Positions 8,209 through 16,117 of a stretch of 64,000 bases of DNA are shown here, in pieces. The number at the start of each line of letters is the position of its first letter. The stretch's first letter is position 1. Made by a program: the position numbers and the translations under genes. Below the pieces are notes generated by a model. The model was given only the letters and a program-made list of their open reading frames with translations, made no database searches and was not told the origin of the DNA. The DNA is taken from assembly GCF_001866075.3 (NCBI RefSeq), contig NZ_CP063356.1:1230164-1294163 (forward strand). The letters are read 5' to 3'. Source of the DNA: Anaerobacillus isosaccharinicus. Lineage in GTDB: Bacteria > Bacillota > Bacilli > Bacillales > Anaerobacillaceae.

Positions 8209-8339
8209 ATCTTTCACCCTTTTTAAATGCGATTAATTATGTAGTTGTTGTTGGAGCAGATCAGAAATGCAACGGAGCAATGCCCAGAAACACTCAACAC
8301 TTTACACTCTACACTGTATATATATCGGCCAACACGCCT

Positions 8340-8470
8340 TCAAATGTTAATTGTAATATGTAGTAAATTTAGCAAAAAATGCTTCTAACCTCATTATGTA
8401 AGATCTCAGGATTAGATGCTTCAAAGCATCACCCTCATAATTCTACATTTTACATTCTACATTCTACATT
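8340..8470. repeat. Heptamer inverted element H2, left arm degenerate
   Basis: Core GATGCTTCAAAGCATC (8415-8430) and a clean right arm of TTCTACATTTTACATTCTAC units (8440-8470) abutting the mbl end. The left arm (about 8341-8370) is recognisable only in parts (ATATGTAGTAAA). It lies between mbl and flhO; the rest of the 8209-8340 gap holds another short TTTACACTCTACAC stretch and nothing else clear. Confidence 0.75.
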
Positions 8471-8474
8471 CACC

Positions 8475-9479
8475 CTAGTACTTATATCTCCGTTTCGAGA
8501 TCTTGTCCAAGTTTTCAAGTAAGATACCTGTTCCTTTTGCCACACATTGCATTGGCTCGTCCGCAATTAAGACAGGAACTTTTAATTCTTCTGCTAATAG
8601 AAGATCGATTCCGTGAAGTAATGCGCCGCCTCCTGTTAGAATAACGCCACGGTCAATAATGTCAGCTGAAAGCTCTGGTGGTGTTTGTTCTAGGACGCTT
8701 TTTGAAGCTTGTACAATATGGGAAATCGGCTCTTCAAGTGCTTTCTGTATCTCTTCTGAGTATACGGTAATCGTACGTGGAAGTCCACTGACTAAATCAC
8801 GTCCGCGAATGTCAATTTCTTCTTTTCGACTGCCTGGAAAAACGGTAGCCACTTGAAATTTGATTTGTTCTGCTGTACGTTCACCGATTAAAAGCTTATA
8901 CTTCTTCTTCACGTAGTTTAAGATTTCGTGATCGAACCTGTCCCCTGCGATCTTAATTGAAGAGGCGGTGACAATATCGCCCATTGATAATACAGCAACA
9001 TCTGTTGTCCCACCGCCTATGTCTACGACCATGTTACCGCTCGGTTGGTAAATATCCATGCCTGCTCCAATTGCTGCAACTTTCGGTTCTTCCTCAAGAT
9101 ACACGTTCTTACCGCCACTCTTTTCTGCAGCCTCGCGAATTGCTTTTTGCTCAACAGATGTAATGTTCGTTGGGCAACAAATCAAAATTCTCGGTTTTGC
9201 AAAAAAACTTCTTACATTAACTTTGTCTAAAAAGTGCTTTAACATCGATTCTGTTAAATCAAAATTCGCAATAACTCCATCCTTCATCGGACGAAGGGCA
9301 ACGATGTTCCCTGGTGTACGACCGACCATGCGGAACGCCTCATCACCAACTGCCAATACTTTACTCGTTTGTGTATCTATTGCAACAACTGAAGGTTCAT
9401 TTAAGACAATCCCTCTTCCTCTTACATGAACGAGAACATTTGCTGTTCCTAAATCAATACCAATGTCCCTGCCAAACAT
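8475..9479 (-). CDS. mbl: MreB-like actin homologue Mbl
   Basis: A cytoskeletal ATPase that organises lateral cell-wall synthesis. It is 334 residues with the actin-fold signatures IGIDLGTANVLV (phosphate 1), VVDIGGGTTDVAVLS (phosphate 2) and ILTGGGALLHGIDLLL (adenosine). Position directly after spoIIID and before flhO identifies it as Mbl rather than MreB/MreBH. The start ATG has GGGAGG nearby. A 112-bp spacer separates it from spoIIID. Confidence 0.95.
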   Translation of the reverse strand: MFGRDIGIDLGTANVLVHVRGRGIVLNEPSVVAIDTQTSKVLAVGDEAFRMVGRTPGNIVALRPMKDGVIANFDLTESMLKHFLDKVNVRSFFAKPRILICCPTNITSVEQKAIREAAEKSGGKNVYLEEEPKVAAIGAGMDIYQPSGNMVVDIGGGTTDVAVLSMGDIVTASSIKIAGDRFDHEILNYVKKKYKLLIGERTAEQIKFQVATVFPGSRKEEIDIRGRDLVSGLPRTITVYSEEIQKALEEPISHIVQASKSVLEQTPPELSADIIDRGVILTGGGALLHGIDLLLAEELKVPVLIADEPMQCVAKGTGILLENLDKISKRRYKY

Positions 9480-9591
9480 GAATTTTCCTCCCTGCTTTTT
9501 GTATCCGTTTCGTCATCATTTATTAGTTTATATCTAATGTAATATTTTATCATATTTTGTCAGTGCAGGGATAATTTTTTTCTAAAAAACT

Positions 9592-9876
9592 TTAAGGCTG
9601 AGTTTCTACTACTTTCTTTTTTACAGGTTCTGATTTTTGATACTTAACCTTAGTAGCTTCGCCGCCTCTTAAATGGCGAATTGACTTGTGATACTCCAAA
9701 ATCTCTTTCACTTCATTTGCCAGCTCTGCATTAATTTCAGGCAATCGTTCTGTTAGATCTTTATGAACTGTGCTTTTGGAAACCCCAAACTCCTTTGCGA
9801 TCGTTCGTACGGTTTTCCTTGTCTCGACGATGTACCTGCCAATCTTGATTGTTCGTTCTTTGATGTAATCGTGCAC
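9592..9876 (-). CDS. spoIIID: Sporulation transcription factor SpoIIID
   Basis: A DNA-binding regulator of sigma-E-dependent mother-cell genes. It has 94 residues, with helix-turn-helix TVRTIAKEFGVSKSTVHKDL (about residues 22-42) and a basic second element (HKSIRHLRGGEATKVKY) typical of SpoIIID. The start is GTG at 9876 with GGAGG and AGAGG upstream. It has a longer charged tail (SEPVKKKVVETQP). It is immediately upstream of mbl, as in B. subtilis. I could not find a convincing sigma-E promoter by eye. Confidence 0.96.
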   Translation of the reverse strand: MHDYIKERTIKIGRYIVETRKTVRTIAKEFGVSKSTVHKDLTERLPEINAELANEVKEILEYHKSIRHLRGGEATKVKYQKSEPVKKKVVETQP

Positions 9877-10406
9877 ACCTCTCGCCTCCTAATTCATGAG
9901 GTTCCCGAAAGCTGAACAGAAGCTGACCGTTATAAAAACCCATCCCTTATCTGTAAAGATGAACTCTCATGCACACTATGCCCCCACTCAGTTTTCTCGA
10001 GATCCTTCTTTTGATAACTTTGATTTGTAACATTTTATTAAGTGAGACGGGTATATATGCATAAAAGGTGGCAAGACAAGTTTTTTAATTTATTTAAGGA
10101 AAGAAAACGATACTATTTACCCGATTTTTTATACGGTTGCTTATAAAAAAGTCATAGTAGTCACAATTTAGTAAGTTTCTAGTACTTAGATAGTGTTTTT
10201 TCTTAAGAACGTTCATACAATATACATAAAGAGCATCAGAAAATTAAAGTACGCTTAAAAATTGTAAATATTACGCTGAAGGTGTAACTGCAAAATCGCC
10301 TTACCCTTAACAGATATATCTATTTTTTTCGATTCATCAGCATTGTTCGACTATCGCTTCTACTTCGATGGGGGAAGAGCAGATTAACAAAATGGAGGCT
10401 ATATTA
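9877..10406. other. Intergenic region between spoIIID and sinI
   Basis: 530 bases holding the divergent upstream regions of spoIIID (minus) and sinI (plus). The sequence is AT-rich with no repeat family member. A partial Spo0A-box match (AGTCGAA on the minus strand near 10345) lies about 60 bases before sinI; it is 6 of 7 and weak. A 29-codon plus frame near 10057 has a poor ribosome site and is not called. Confidence 0.4.
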
Positions 10407-10583
10407 ATGAAAAAGGCTATGAAGGAAATGTTGGATCAGGAATGGATTGAATTAATGTTGTGTGCAAAACAAATGGGGTTAACGATCGTAGAAATTGAGT
10501 TATTTTTGAGAAACTCTTCAAAAATAAAAACAAATGAGGACTTAAACCTAAACCATGACCTGTCAGAGACCAAAGCATTATAG
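10407..10583 (+). CDS. sinI: SinI-family anti-repressor
   Basis: A 58-residue antagonist that binds SinR and frees biofilm and sporulation genes. The start ATG 10407 (MKKAMKEMLDQEW) follows GGAGG with 8-base spacing; the frame is open further upstream. LDQEWIELMLCAKQMGLTI followed by VEIELFLRN is the SinI dimerisation helix pair, resembling the C-terminal LDAAWLNLVKEAMDSGISK of SinR encoded close by. It is on the plus strand, converging on sinR, unlike the sinI-sinR tandem of B. subtilis. Residues after about 35 (KTNEDLNLNHDL) are polar and unlike anything I know. Confidence 0.85.
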   Translation: MKKAMKEMLDQEWIELMLCAKQMGLTIVEIELFLRNSSKIKTNEDLNLNHDLSETKAL

Positions 10584-10668
10584 CTCTAGGAACTGCACCT
10601 AAACTATTGTACGACTCCTCCATTATTACAGCCTTTTTCGGGTAGTACAGCGATCGATTTAATCTCAA

Positions 10669-10705
10669 AAAAGCTCCTTACCGCTAACAAGCAGTGAGGA
10701 GCTTT
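10669..10705 (+). terminator. Terminator of sinI
   Basis: AAAGCTCCT ... AGGAGCTTT with further inner pairing (ACCGC with GCAGT) around a TAACAA loop, then TTTCATTT. It lies 86 bases past the sinI stop. Confidence 0.75.
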
Positions 10706-10852
10706 CATTTACATGAGTGAATATCATAATTAACAAAAATGAGCCATATCAAAACGATATGACGTTGAGAACAATTTCACGACACGACACGACACTACAT
10801 ATGAGTACCTTGATGGCAAGAATACGGATTTCATTTAACTATTAAAAATAAT

Positions 10853-10886
10853 AAAAGCACCGAATTTAATTTAAATCCGTGCTTTT
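10853..10886 (-). terminator. Terminator overlapping the 3' end of sinR
   Basis: Near-palindrome AAAAGCAC ... GTGCTTTT with an AT-rich inner stem. It spans the last sinR codons and its stop (10866-10868), and TTTTATTATT follows on the minus strand. The short repeat CACGACACGACACGACAC (about 10783-10800) lies just beyond. Confidence 0.75.
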
Positions 10887-11210
10887 ACTTTTATTTTTCC
10901 ATTTATTAAATTCTAAAAACTCTTTAAATTCATCTTTACTTATCCCTGAGTCCATTGCCTCTTTAACGAGATTTAACCAAGCGGCATCAAGTTCTCTCTC
11001 ATCTTGTCCCCCGTTATCGTCATGGAGTAATGTTTCGACAGGAACGTTTAAAACAGTTGAAACCTTCTCTAGAAATTGGATAGAAGGGTTTTTTTGAATG
11101 TTCCTTTCGATTGAGCTAAGATATGATTTAGCAACACCAGCATTTTCAGCTAATTCAGATAAAGATAACCCTTTTTCAAGCCGAACTTTCTTGATTTTTT
11201 GACCAATCAT
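10866..11210 (-). CDS. sinR: SinR-family repressor (HTH plus SinI-like dimerisation domain)
   Basis: A transcriptional repressor of matrix genes. It has 114 residues. The XRE helix-turn-helix (residues 5-62) contains LSLSELAENAGVAKSYLSSIER and NPSIQFLEKVSTVLNVP. The C-terminal LDAAWLNLVKEAMDSGISK and DEFKEFLEF match the SinR tetramerisation domain, which is also what SinI mimics. Start ATG 11210 has AGAGAGG upstream. It converges with sinI across 282 bases. A related SlrR-type protein cannot be excluded. Confidence 0.88.
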   Translation of the reverse strand: MIGQKIKKVRLEKGLSLSELAENAGVAKSYLSSIERNIQKNPSIQFLEKVSTVLNVPVETLLHDDNGGQDERELDAAWLNLVKEAMDSGISKDEFKEFLEFNKWKNKSKSTDLN

Positions 11211-11401
11211 CCTATCGCCTCTCTAAATTGTGACATCAGGTCTTTTACTTTATTATAGCAAGGCCAATTTTTTTTACAAGTTTACTAATAAGGATATTTT
11301 GTTAACTAGATAATATGTCAACCGAAATAATTTTGACGTATACATTTGAGTATTAAATTACATTATCCAATAATTCCCTATCTTTTTCAAGCCTAAAAAT
11401 A

Positions 11402-11432
11402 AATAACCGCAGCACCAAAAACTGCGGTTTAC
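11402..11432 (-). terminator. Terminator of the CBS/nucleotidyltransferase gene
   Basis: AACCGCAG (11405-11412) pairs with CTGCGGTT (11422-11429); on the minus strand an AT-rich ATTTATTTTTA tail follows. Confidence 0.7.
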
Positions 11433-11450
11433 TCATGGATAGGTTATTCA

Positions 11451-13340
11451 TCACATGGCAAAAAGGTTCAACACTTGATTTTGCAATGAGCGAATAATCT
11501 TTAACGCTTGAATTAATTCGGCTTTTTCGACGGCTTTCAGGTGTGTAAATGTGACGACTGACGTACTTTCCTGGCCTTTCTTAAAGCGGCTCCAGCCTTG
11601 GTTAACGCGAATTTTCAGAGCGGCGCTATAGGCAAACTTTAGCTCCCCTGCAAAGTCTTCTGAAAAAACATTAAGCTTCATTAATGAAGTAATTTTTTGC
11701 AAAGGTGTTCCTTCAAATAGTCCATTTTTAATCGCAAGTAGTTGTAAGCAGTGGTGCAATGGGAAAAGAGCGTCCTTTTTTATATCAATCGTCGTTTTCT
11801 CCAAGCGAAATAGCGCTCTGATCGGGTGGTCAAGCGTTGGCACTGGAAAGTCTTTTTCGACTTTTGCCATTTGATACATGTAAATTCTTGCTTTGGCACT
11901 CTGCTCTTGGATAACAGCAAGAAACTGTGTGTGGAGAACCGGATCACCGTACACTAATCTCAGTGAAAAGAAATTTTGTCCCAGTAAAACATGGTCTGCT
12001 GTTGAACGAACGCTCCACCGCCGCAGCCGGTCACCCCAGTTGGTAATTGATCCACACCAGCCTTCTTCACTCGCCATCATTTTGCCTTTACAATGCTCGT
12101 AACCTGCCAATGTTAACTGGTTTACGATTTCTGTACCTAACATCCGAAAATAGTCTGTTACGTCGTCACCATCCTCATAAACTAAAAAATGATCTTGGTC
12201 AGTTAACAAGAATTGTTCACCACGCCCACCGCTTCCCATCTGATAGAAAGCAAACGAAACGGGTGCTTTACCGACTACTTGTAAGGCGAGCTCTACGCAA
12301 TGCTTCACAAGGCGATCATATAATTTTGTAATAATCTCTAGTAGATTAATTGTCGGCAACTCATCATGAATTAACGTCTCTAACACTTCGTAAATCGCTT
12401 CTTTGACCTGTCCAATAGTTTCTGACGTTGATTCCTCAATCGTCTGAACGACATTTAGCTTGCCACGGTCCTTTTTTCTCATTAGATCTGACAAGGTTAC
12501 CATCCCAACAACTTCACCTTTTTTTCCTAGAACAGGGAGATGCTTAATTCCATTCATTAAAAAAATTGATAGAGCTTCATAATAGTAGGCATCCCATGAG
12601 ATTGTATAAGGATTTGGTGTCATAATCTCATAAGCCAGGTGATCTAACTGTAAATTGCTAGCTACGACTCTAGCAACAATGTCGTTTTCAGTGATAATTC
12701 CGACAAGATGATCGCCATCCATGACTAAAACCGACGTCGTTTTCTTTTCCAGCATTTTTTTGGCGACGTTTTGAATCGTTTCATCACGACCAATTGAATT
12801 GACTGGAGACCGCATCATGTCATGAACACGCTGAATAAAAGGGTCACTCTCCCCCCATTTACTAGCTAGTTGAACTTGCTCGGCAAGTGATCCGTAAATG
12901 TCCCTTAGTCTAACAGCCATTTGACGCAGCACAAAATCCCTTACGTTTTCATCGGGCCACCGCTCTTCTATGACAGCGTATGGAACTTGTAAGCAAACCG
13001 TTTCGTCAATGGCTTTTACCTCGACAGTATAGTGATAAACATGGATGGATGGCTCTCCTAAAAATTCTGCTAGACTGGAAAACCCGATAATATCGTTTGT
13101 TTGGAGTACTTCAAGAACTTCACCGCTACTAGAGTCATCGATTAAAACTTCCGCCATTCCATGTAAAATGATTAATAAGCCTTCGCGAGGCGTTTTTTTA
13201 TATAGGACCGTTTCCCCTTTTTTATAGCTTCTTAATGTACATTTTTCCATTAAATCTGCAAAAACTTGAGATGACACCCCTTGGAATAAGGGGTGCCGAT
13301 TAATTTTTTCGAAAAATTGATTATTTGGCTGAAGCGTCAT
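11451..13340 (-). CDS. cNMP-binding / CBS-pair / DUF294 nucleotidyltransferase-like regulator
   Basis: 629 residues in four parts. A cyclic-nucleotide-binding-like domain (about 15-140, HPLFQGVSSQVFADLM, GETVLYKK) is followed by two CBS domains (about 180-300, RDETIQNVAKKM and MTPNPYTISWDAY), and then a nucleotidyltransferase-like DUF294 domain. That domain has the GlnD-type motif GSGGRGEQFLLTDQDHFLVYED (around 365-386). A DUF294 C-terminal substrate-binding helical domain completes the protein. Proteins of this type commonly accompany acetate symporters; I infer regulation of uptake by nucleotides or protein modification, which is untested. The start overlaps the symporter gene by 20 bases, showing translational coupling. 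Confidence 0.85.
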   Translation of the reverse strand: MTLQPNNQFFEKINRHPLFQGVSSQVFADLMEKCTLRSYKKGETVLYKKTPREGLLIILHGMAEVLIDDSSSGEVLEVLQTNDIIGFSSLAEFLGEPSIHVYHYTVEVKAIDETVCLQVPYAVIEERWPDENVRDFVLRQMAVRLRDIYGSLAEQVQLASKWGESDPFIQRVHDMMRSPVNSIGRDETIQNVAKKMLEKKTTSVLVMDGDHLVGIITENDIVARVVASNLQLDHLAYEIMTPNPYTISWDAYYYEALSIFLMNGIKHLPVLGKKGEVVGMVTLSDLMRKKDRGKLNVVQTIEESTSETIGQVKEAIYEVLETLIHDELPTINLLEIITKLYDRLVKHCVELALQVVGKAPVSFAFYQMGSGGRGEQFLLTDQDHFLVYEDGDDVTDYFRMLGTEIVNQLTLAGYEHCKGKMMASEEGWCGSITNWGDRLRRWSVRSTADHVLLGQNFFSLRLVYGDPVLHTQFLAVIQEQSAKARIYMYQMAKVEKDFPVPTLDHPIRALFRLEKTTIDIKKDALFPLHHCLQLLAIKNGLFEGTPLQKITSLMKLNVFSEDFAGELKFAYSAALKIRVNQGWSRFKKGQESTSVVTFTHLKAVEKAELIQALKIIRSLQNQVLNLFAM

Positions 13341-14982
13341 CTAACCATACCTCACCATTTTTATAAGTCATTTGTTCTGGGTATCGTAAATCGATACACT
13401 CATCTTGAAGGTGTTGTGGTGGTGCTGCCGTTAATTTGGAAACTGTGTACATAACGATTAAGTTAACTGGTACTCCAAATACACCGGCTGCGGTATCAAG
13501 TAATCCAAACACCGTAATACCGTTTTTCGCTAAGAAAATATACGTAATTGTAACGAAAAGTCCTGAGAGCATTCCGGCAATCGCACCTTGAGCATTGGCA
13601 CGCTTCCACCAAACCCCTAGGAGGAGAACTGGGAAGAATGTACCCGCTGCTAGTGAAAAGGCCCAGGCAACAATTTGTGTGATTACCCCTGGTGGGTCAA
13701 GAGCAACAGCACCAGCAACAATGGTTGAAAGAACGATCGCCCAACGTCCTGCACTTAATCGCTTCTTATCCGTTGCATCTGGTCTCATCAAGCGATAGTA
13801 GATATCATGAGCAAATGATGATGATATTGTAATTAATAAACCTCCTGCTGTTGAAAGTGCAGCAGCCATTGCACCTGCGGCAACAAGACCGATGACAAAT
13901 ATCCCTAGATTTGCAATTTCAGGTGTCGCCATTACGACGATGTCATTACTAATCACAATTTCTTTCCAGTCTAAGATGCCGTCTCCGTTTAAGTCAGCAA
14001 CCTTTAATCTTCCCGTATCGACCCAACTTGTCGTCCAAGCAGGCAGTTGATCAATCCGGCTACCAGCAACTTTCGTCATTAAAATGAAACGTGAAAACGC
14101 TGCATAAGCAGGAGCTGATAAGTATAAAAGTCCGATAAACAGTAATGCCCATGCTCCGCTCCAGCGAGCCGCCTTCATTGTAGCTACTGTATAAAAACGA
14201 ACGATAACATGCGGTAATGCTGCTGTTCCAACCATTAAACAAAACATTAATCCTAAAAATTGTGCTTTGTTACTGTTTGCAAACGGTGCATAGTATTCGG
14301 AAAACCCGAGTTGACGATCTAATTCCCCAAGGTCACTAACAATCGAGTGATAAGAAAGCCAAGGTAGCGGATTTCCAGTTATTTGTAACGACATAAAAAG
14401 TACAGGTATTAAGTAAGCGATGATGAGAATGATATATTGGGCTACTTGTGTCCAGGTAATCCCCTTCATCCCACCTAGTGTTGCATAGATCGCAATGATG
14501 ACAACCCCAATCATTGTTCCATACATCGTGTCAATTTGAAGAATACGTCCGATAACTACCCCTGAACCTGATAGCTGACCAATAATGTAAACGAAACTGA
14601 TGATGATCGTGGCAATTGCCGCTATCAAACGGCCCTTATTCGTTCCGAAGCGGTCACCGATAAATTCAGGAACTGTGTAGCGACCATACTTCCGTAATTG
14701 CGGCGCTAGTAAAAAGGTTAGGAAAAGATATCCCCCAGTCCAACCCATAATGTAAGCGAGACCATCGTAACCTAAAATCATTACTGTACCAGCCATCCCA
14801 ATAAATGAGGCAGCGCTCATCCAGTCGCCACCAATAGCCATACCGTTCCAAAACGGTGGAACCCCACGACTTGCTACGTAAAAATCAGACGTCACTTTCG
14901 CTCGACAATAAATCGAGATACCGATATAAAGGGCGAAAGTTGCAAAAATAATGGTTATTGACATTAAACCTTGTGCGTCCAA
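13321..14982 (-). CDS. Sodium:solute symporter, acetate permease (ActP) type, with an EF-hand loop
   Basis: A 553-residue secondary transporter of the SSS family, likely importing acetate or a similar monocarboxylate with Na+ or H+. Signatures include GGDWMSAASFIGMAG, YTVPEFIGDRF, the YATLGGMKGITWTQ segment and ALSTAGGLL. An external loop at residues 330-341 reads DLNGDGILDWKE, a complete 12-residue EF-hand pattern (D330, N332, D334, D338, E341). The start is TTG at 14982 behind a G-rich ribosome site. Operon: 58-aa protein, DUF485 protein, symporter, DUF294 regulator, resembling B. subtilis ywcB-ywcA. Substrate is inferred. Confidence 0.9.
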   Translation of the reverse strand: MDAQGLMSITIIFATFALYIGISIYCRAKVTSDFYVASRGVPPFWNGMAIGGDWMSAASFIGMAGTVMILGYDGLAYIMGWTGGYLFLTFLLAPQLRKYGRYTVPEFIGDRFGTNKGRLIAAIATIIISFVYIIGQLSGSGVVIGRILQIDTMYGTMIGVVIIAIYATLGGMKGITWTQVAQYIILIIAYLIPVLFMSLQITGNPLPWLSYHSIVSDLGELDRQLGFSEYYAPFANSNKAQFLGLMFCLMVGTAALPHVIVRFYTVATMKAARWSGAWALLFIGLLYLSAPAYAAFSRFILMTKVAGSRIDQLPAWTTSWVDTGRLKVADLNGDGILDWKEIVISNDIVVMATPEIANLGIFVIGLVAAGAMAAALSTAGGLLITISSSFAHDIYYRLMRPDATDKKRLSAGRWAIVLSTIVAGAVALDPPGVITQIVAWAFSLAAGTFFPVLLLGVWWKRANAQGAIAGMLSGLFVTITYIFLAKNGITVFGLLDTAAGVFGVPVNLIVMYTVSKLTAAPPQHLQDECIDLRYPEQMTYKNGEVWLDDASAK

Positions 14983-15006
14983 AAACTCGCCCCCCTTTTT
15001 CTTTTT

Positions 15007-15312
15007 TTAATGGTCTAAAGACTTACCTGCACTTAATGTCGCATTCCTTTCTTCATCAATTCCAAAATCTCGGTCTACTTTGTCACTTAAGACCGCGTTC
15101 GTGAAAAGGAGGAAAACAAACGTTAAGACTGCTCCTTGAGCCCCCATGAAGTAGTGCAGCGGCACACCGCCAATCAATGTGAATTGCGAGAAAAATTCCG
15201 CAAAAGCAACTACCCCAAATGAAACGGCAAAACCAATTGTCAAGAAAATCACGATGTTGCGAGTTCTTGTTCGAAAGTATGCATCTGCCACTTCCTTATC
15301 AATCTTCTTCAT
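15007..15312 (-). CDS. DUF485 inner-membrane protein, symporter partner
   Basis: 101 residues with two membrane helices (about 20-45 and 55-82) and KEVADAYFRTRTRN before helix 1. DUF485 proteins (YjcH/YwcB type) are encoded next to ActP symporters and probably assist them. Start ATG 15312 has GGAGG upstream; the spacing to the symporter is 24 bases. The role is inferred from context. Confidence 0.88.
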   Translation of the reverse strand: MKKIDKEVADAYFRTRTRNIVIFLTIGFAVSFGVVAFAEFFSQFTLIGGVPLHYFMGAQGAVLTFVFLLFTNAVLSDKVDRDFGIDEERNATLSAGKSLDH

Positions 15313-15390
15313 AGTTATTTACCTCCTTTCTTTTTTCCTAAAAATTTATCGCCACATAGGAGCGGCTAGCTCCTGATGGTAGACGCCATA

Positions 15391-15567
15391 CTACCTAAGA
15401 CTAAAAATAAATTTCACGGTCTCAAAAAAACCTAGTGGAACCATGGCAATTTGAACAAGGACAAAGACAAACAATGCCCCAATTGGAACTGCTAACAACG
15501 CTGGTTTTTTTAACTTAAAGGTAAAGAAAACGCTTCCAGCTATGATTAGTAAAAATAAGTAAAACAT
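15391..15567 (-). CDS. Small two-helix membrane protein upstream of the DUF485 gene (58 aa)
   Basis: ATG at 15565-15567 is preceded by GGGGGGATTAG, and TAG is at 15391-15393. The product starts MFYLFLLIIAGSVFFTF, then KLKKPALLAVP, then a second hydrophobic stretch ending in FETVKFIFSLR. It has two predicted membrane helices and a basic turn. It is the first gene of the symporter operon, 78 bases before the DUF485 gene; the gap contains a short stem (AGGAGC-TAGCC-GCTCCT). I recognise no family. The ribosome site, hydrophobic pattern and operon position support a real gene. Confidence 0.7.
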   Translation of the reverse strand: MFYLFLLIIAGSVFFTFKLKKPALLAVPIGALFVFVLVQIAMVPLGFFETVKFIFSLR

Positions 15568-15761
15568 CTAATCCCCCCATACCTGTTTGTGTTCTATAAT
15601 AGTTGTTTGAATTTTCTTAATTTTAGCAATAATTGTATTATTACAGATTTGTTTTTTAAAAACAAGTGAGTTTTTTCACTTCTAGTGAAATTTTTTTTGA
15701 CAAAAAATGCGCTTTAAAGGGGTGAAGGGATAAAATGGGGTTTGGTTAAATGCTTCGGTTC

Positions 15762-16020
15762 GGCTTATAAATGCATTGATTTGGCTTATAAATGTTTGAG
15801 TTTGGCTTATAAATGACGGATTCGGCTTATAAATATTTGAGTTTGGCTTATAAATGCCGGGTTTGACTCGTAAAATAGGGTTCGGATGGTAAATTTGGGT
15901 TCCGGGCATCATTGAACTTGGAGTTTGGACAATAAATTCGATTTCGGACAATAAACCATGGTGTTTGGACAATAAAATTCGATTTCGGACAATAAAGAGC
16001 AGATTTTGGACATTAAAACA
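15762..16020. repeat. Array with about 21-bp period, locus 2 (about 12 units)
   Basis: Units begin at 15762, 15783, 15804, 15824, 15845, 15865, 15884, 15927, 15946, 15967, 15987 and 16008, spaced 19-21 bases except for one double interval. The first five start GGCTTATAAAT, the next two drift (GACTCGTAA, GGATGGTAA) and the last five are GGACAATAAA or GGACATTAAA. The unit spacing is not always a multiple of three, which argues against coding. The rest of the 15568-16117 gap holds the upstream region of the 58-aa gene and the spoIIQ terminator. Confidence 0.85.
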
Positions 16021-16071
16021 ACAACATTGAATAAGGGCGATAATTTGCATGCCTTTTAACCGAAAACAAAA

Positions 16072-16111
16072 AAACAACCTCCCAGCTGCTGAATGCAACG
16101 GGAGGTTGTTT
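16072..16111 (-). terminator. Terminator of spoIIQ
   Basis: A perfect 12-bp stem AAACAACCTCCC / GGGAGGTTGTTT (16072-16083 and 16100-16111), followed on the minus strand by a T-run. Confidence 0.92.
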
Positions 16112-16117
16112 GAATTA

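Noticed and set aside
10057-10146. 29-codon plus frame (MHKRWQDKFFNLFKE)
   Set aside because: Poor ribosome site and no supporting context.
10417-10668. Minus frame of 83 residues opposite sinI
   Set aside because: Antisense shadow of sinI; no ribosome site.
15762-16020. CRISPR array
   Set aside because: Spacers of about 11 bases are too short, the repeat is not constant, and there are no cas genes.
15682-16098. Minus frame of 138 residues over locus 2 of the 21-bp array
   Set aside because: Unit spacing of 19-21 bases breaks the heptapeptide frame, no ribosome site, and its start lies inside the spoIIQ terminator.
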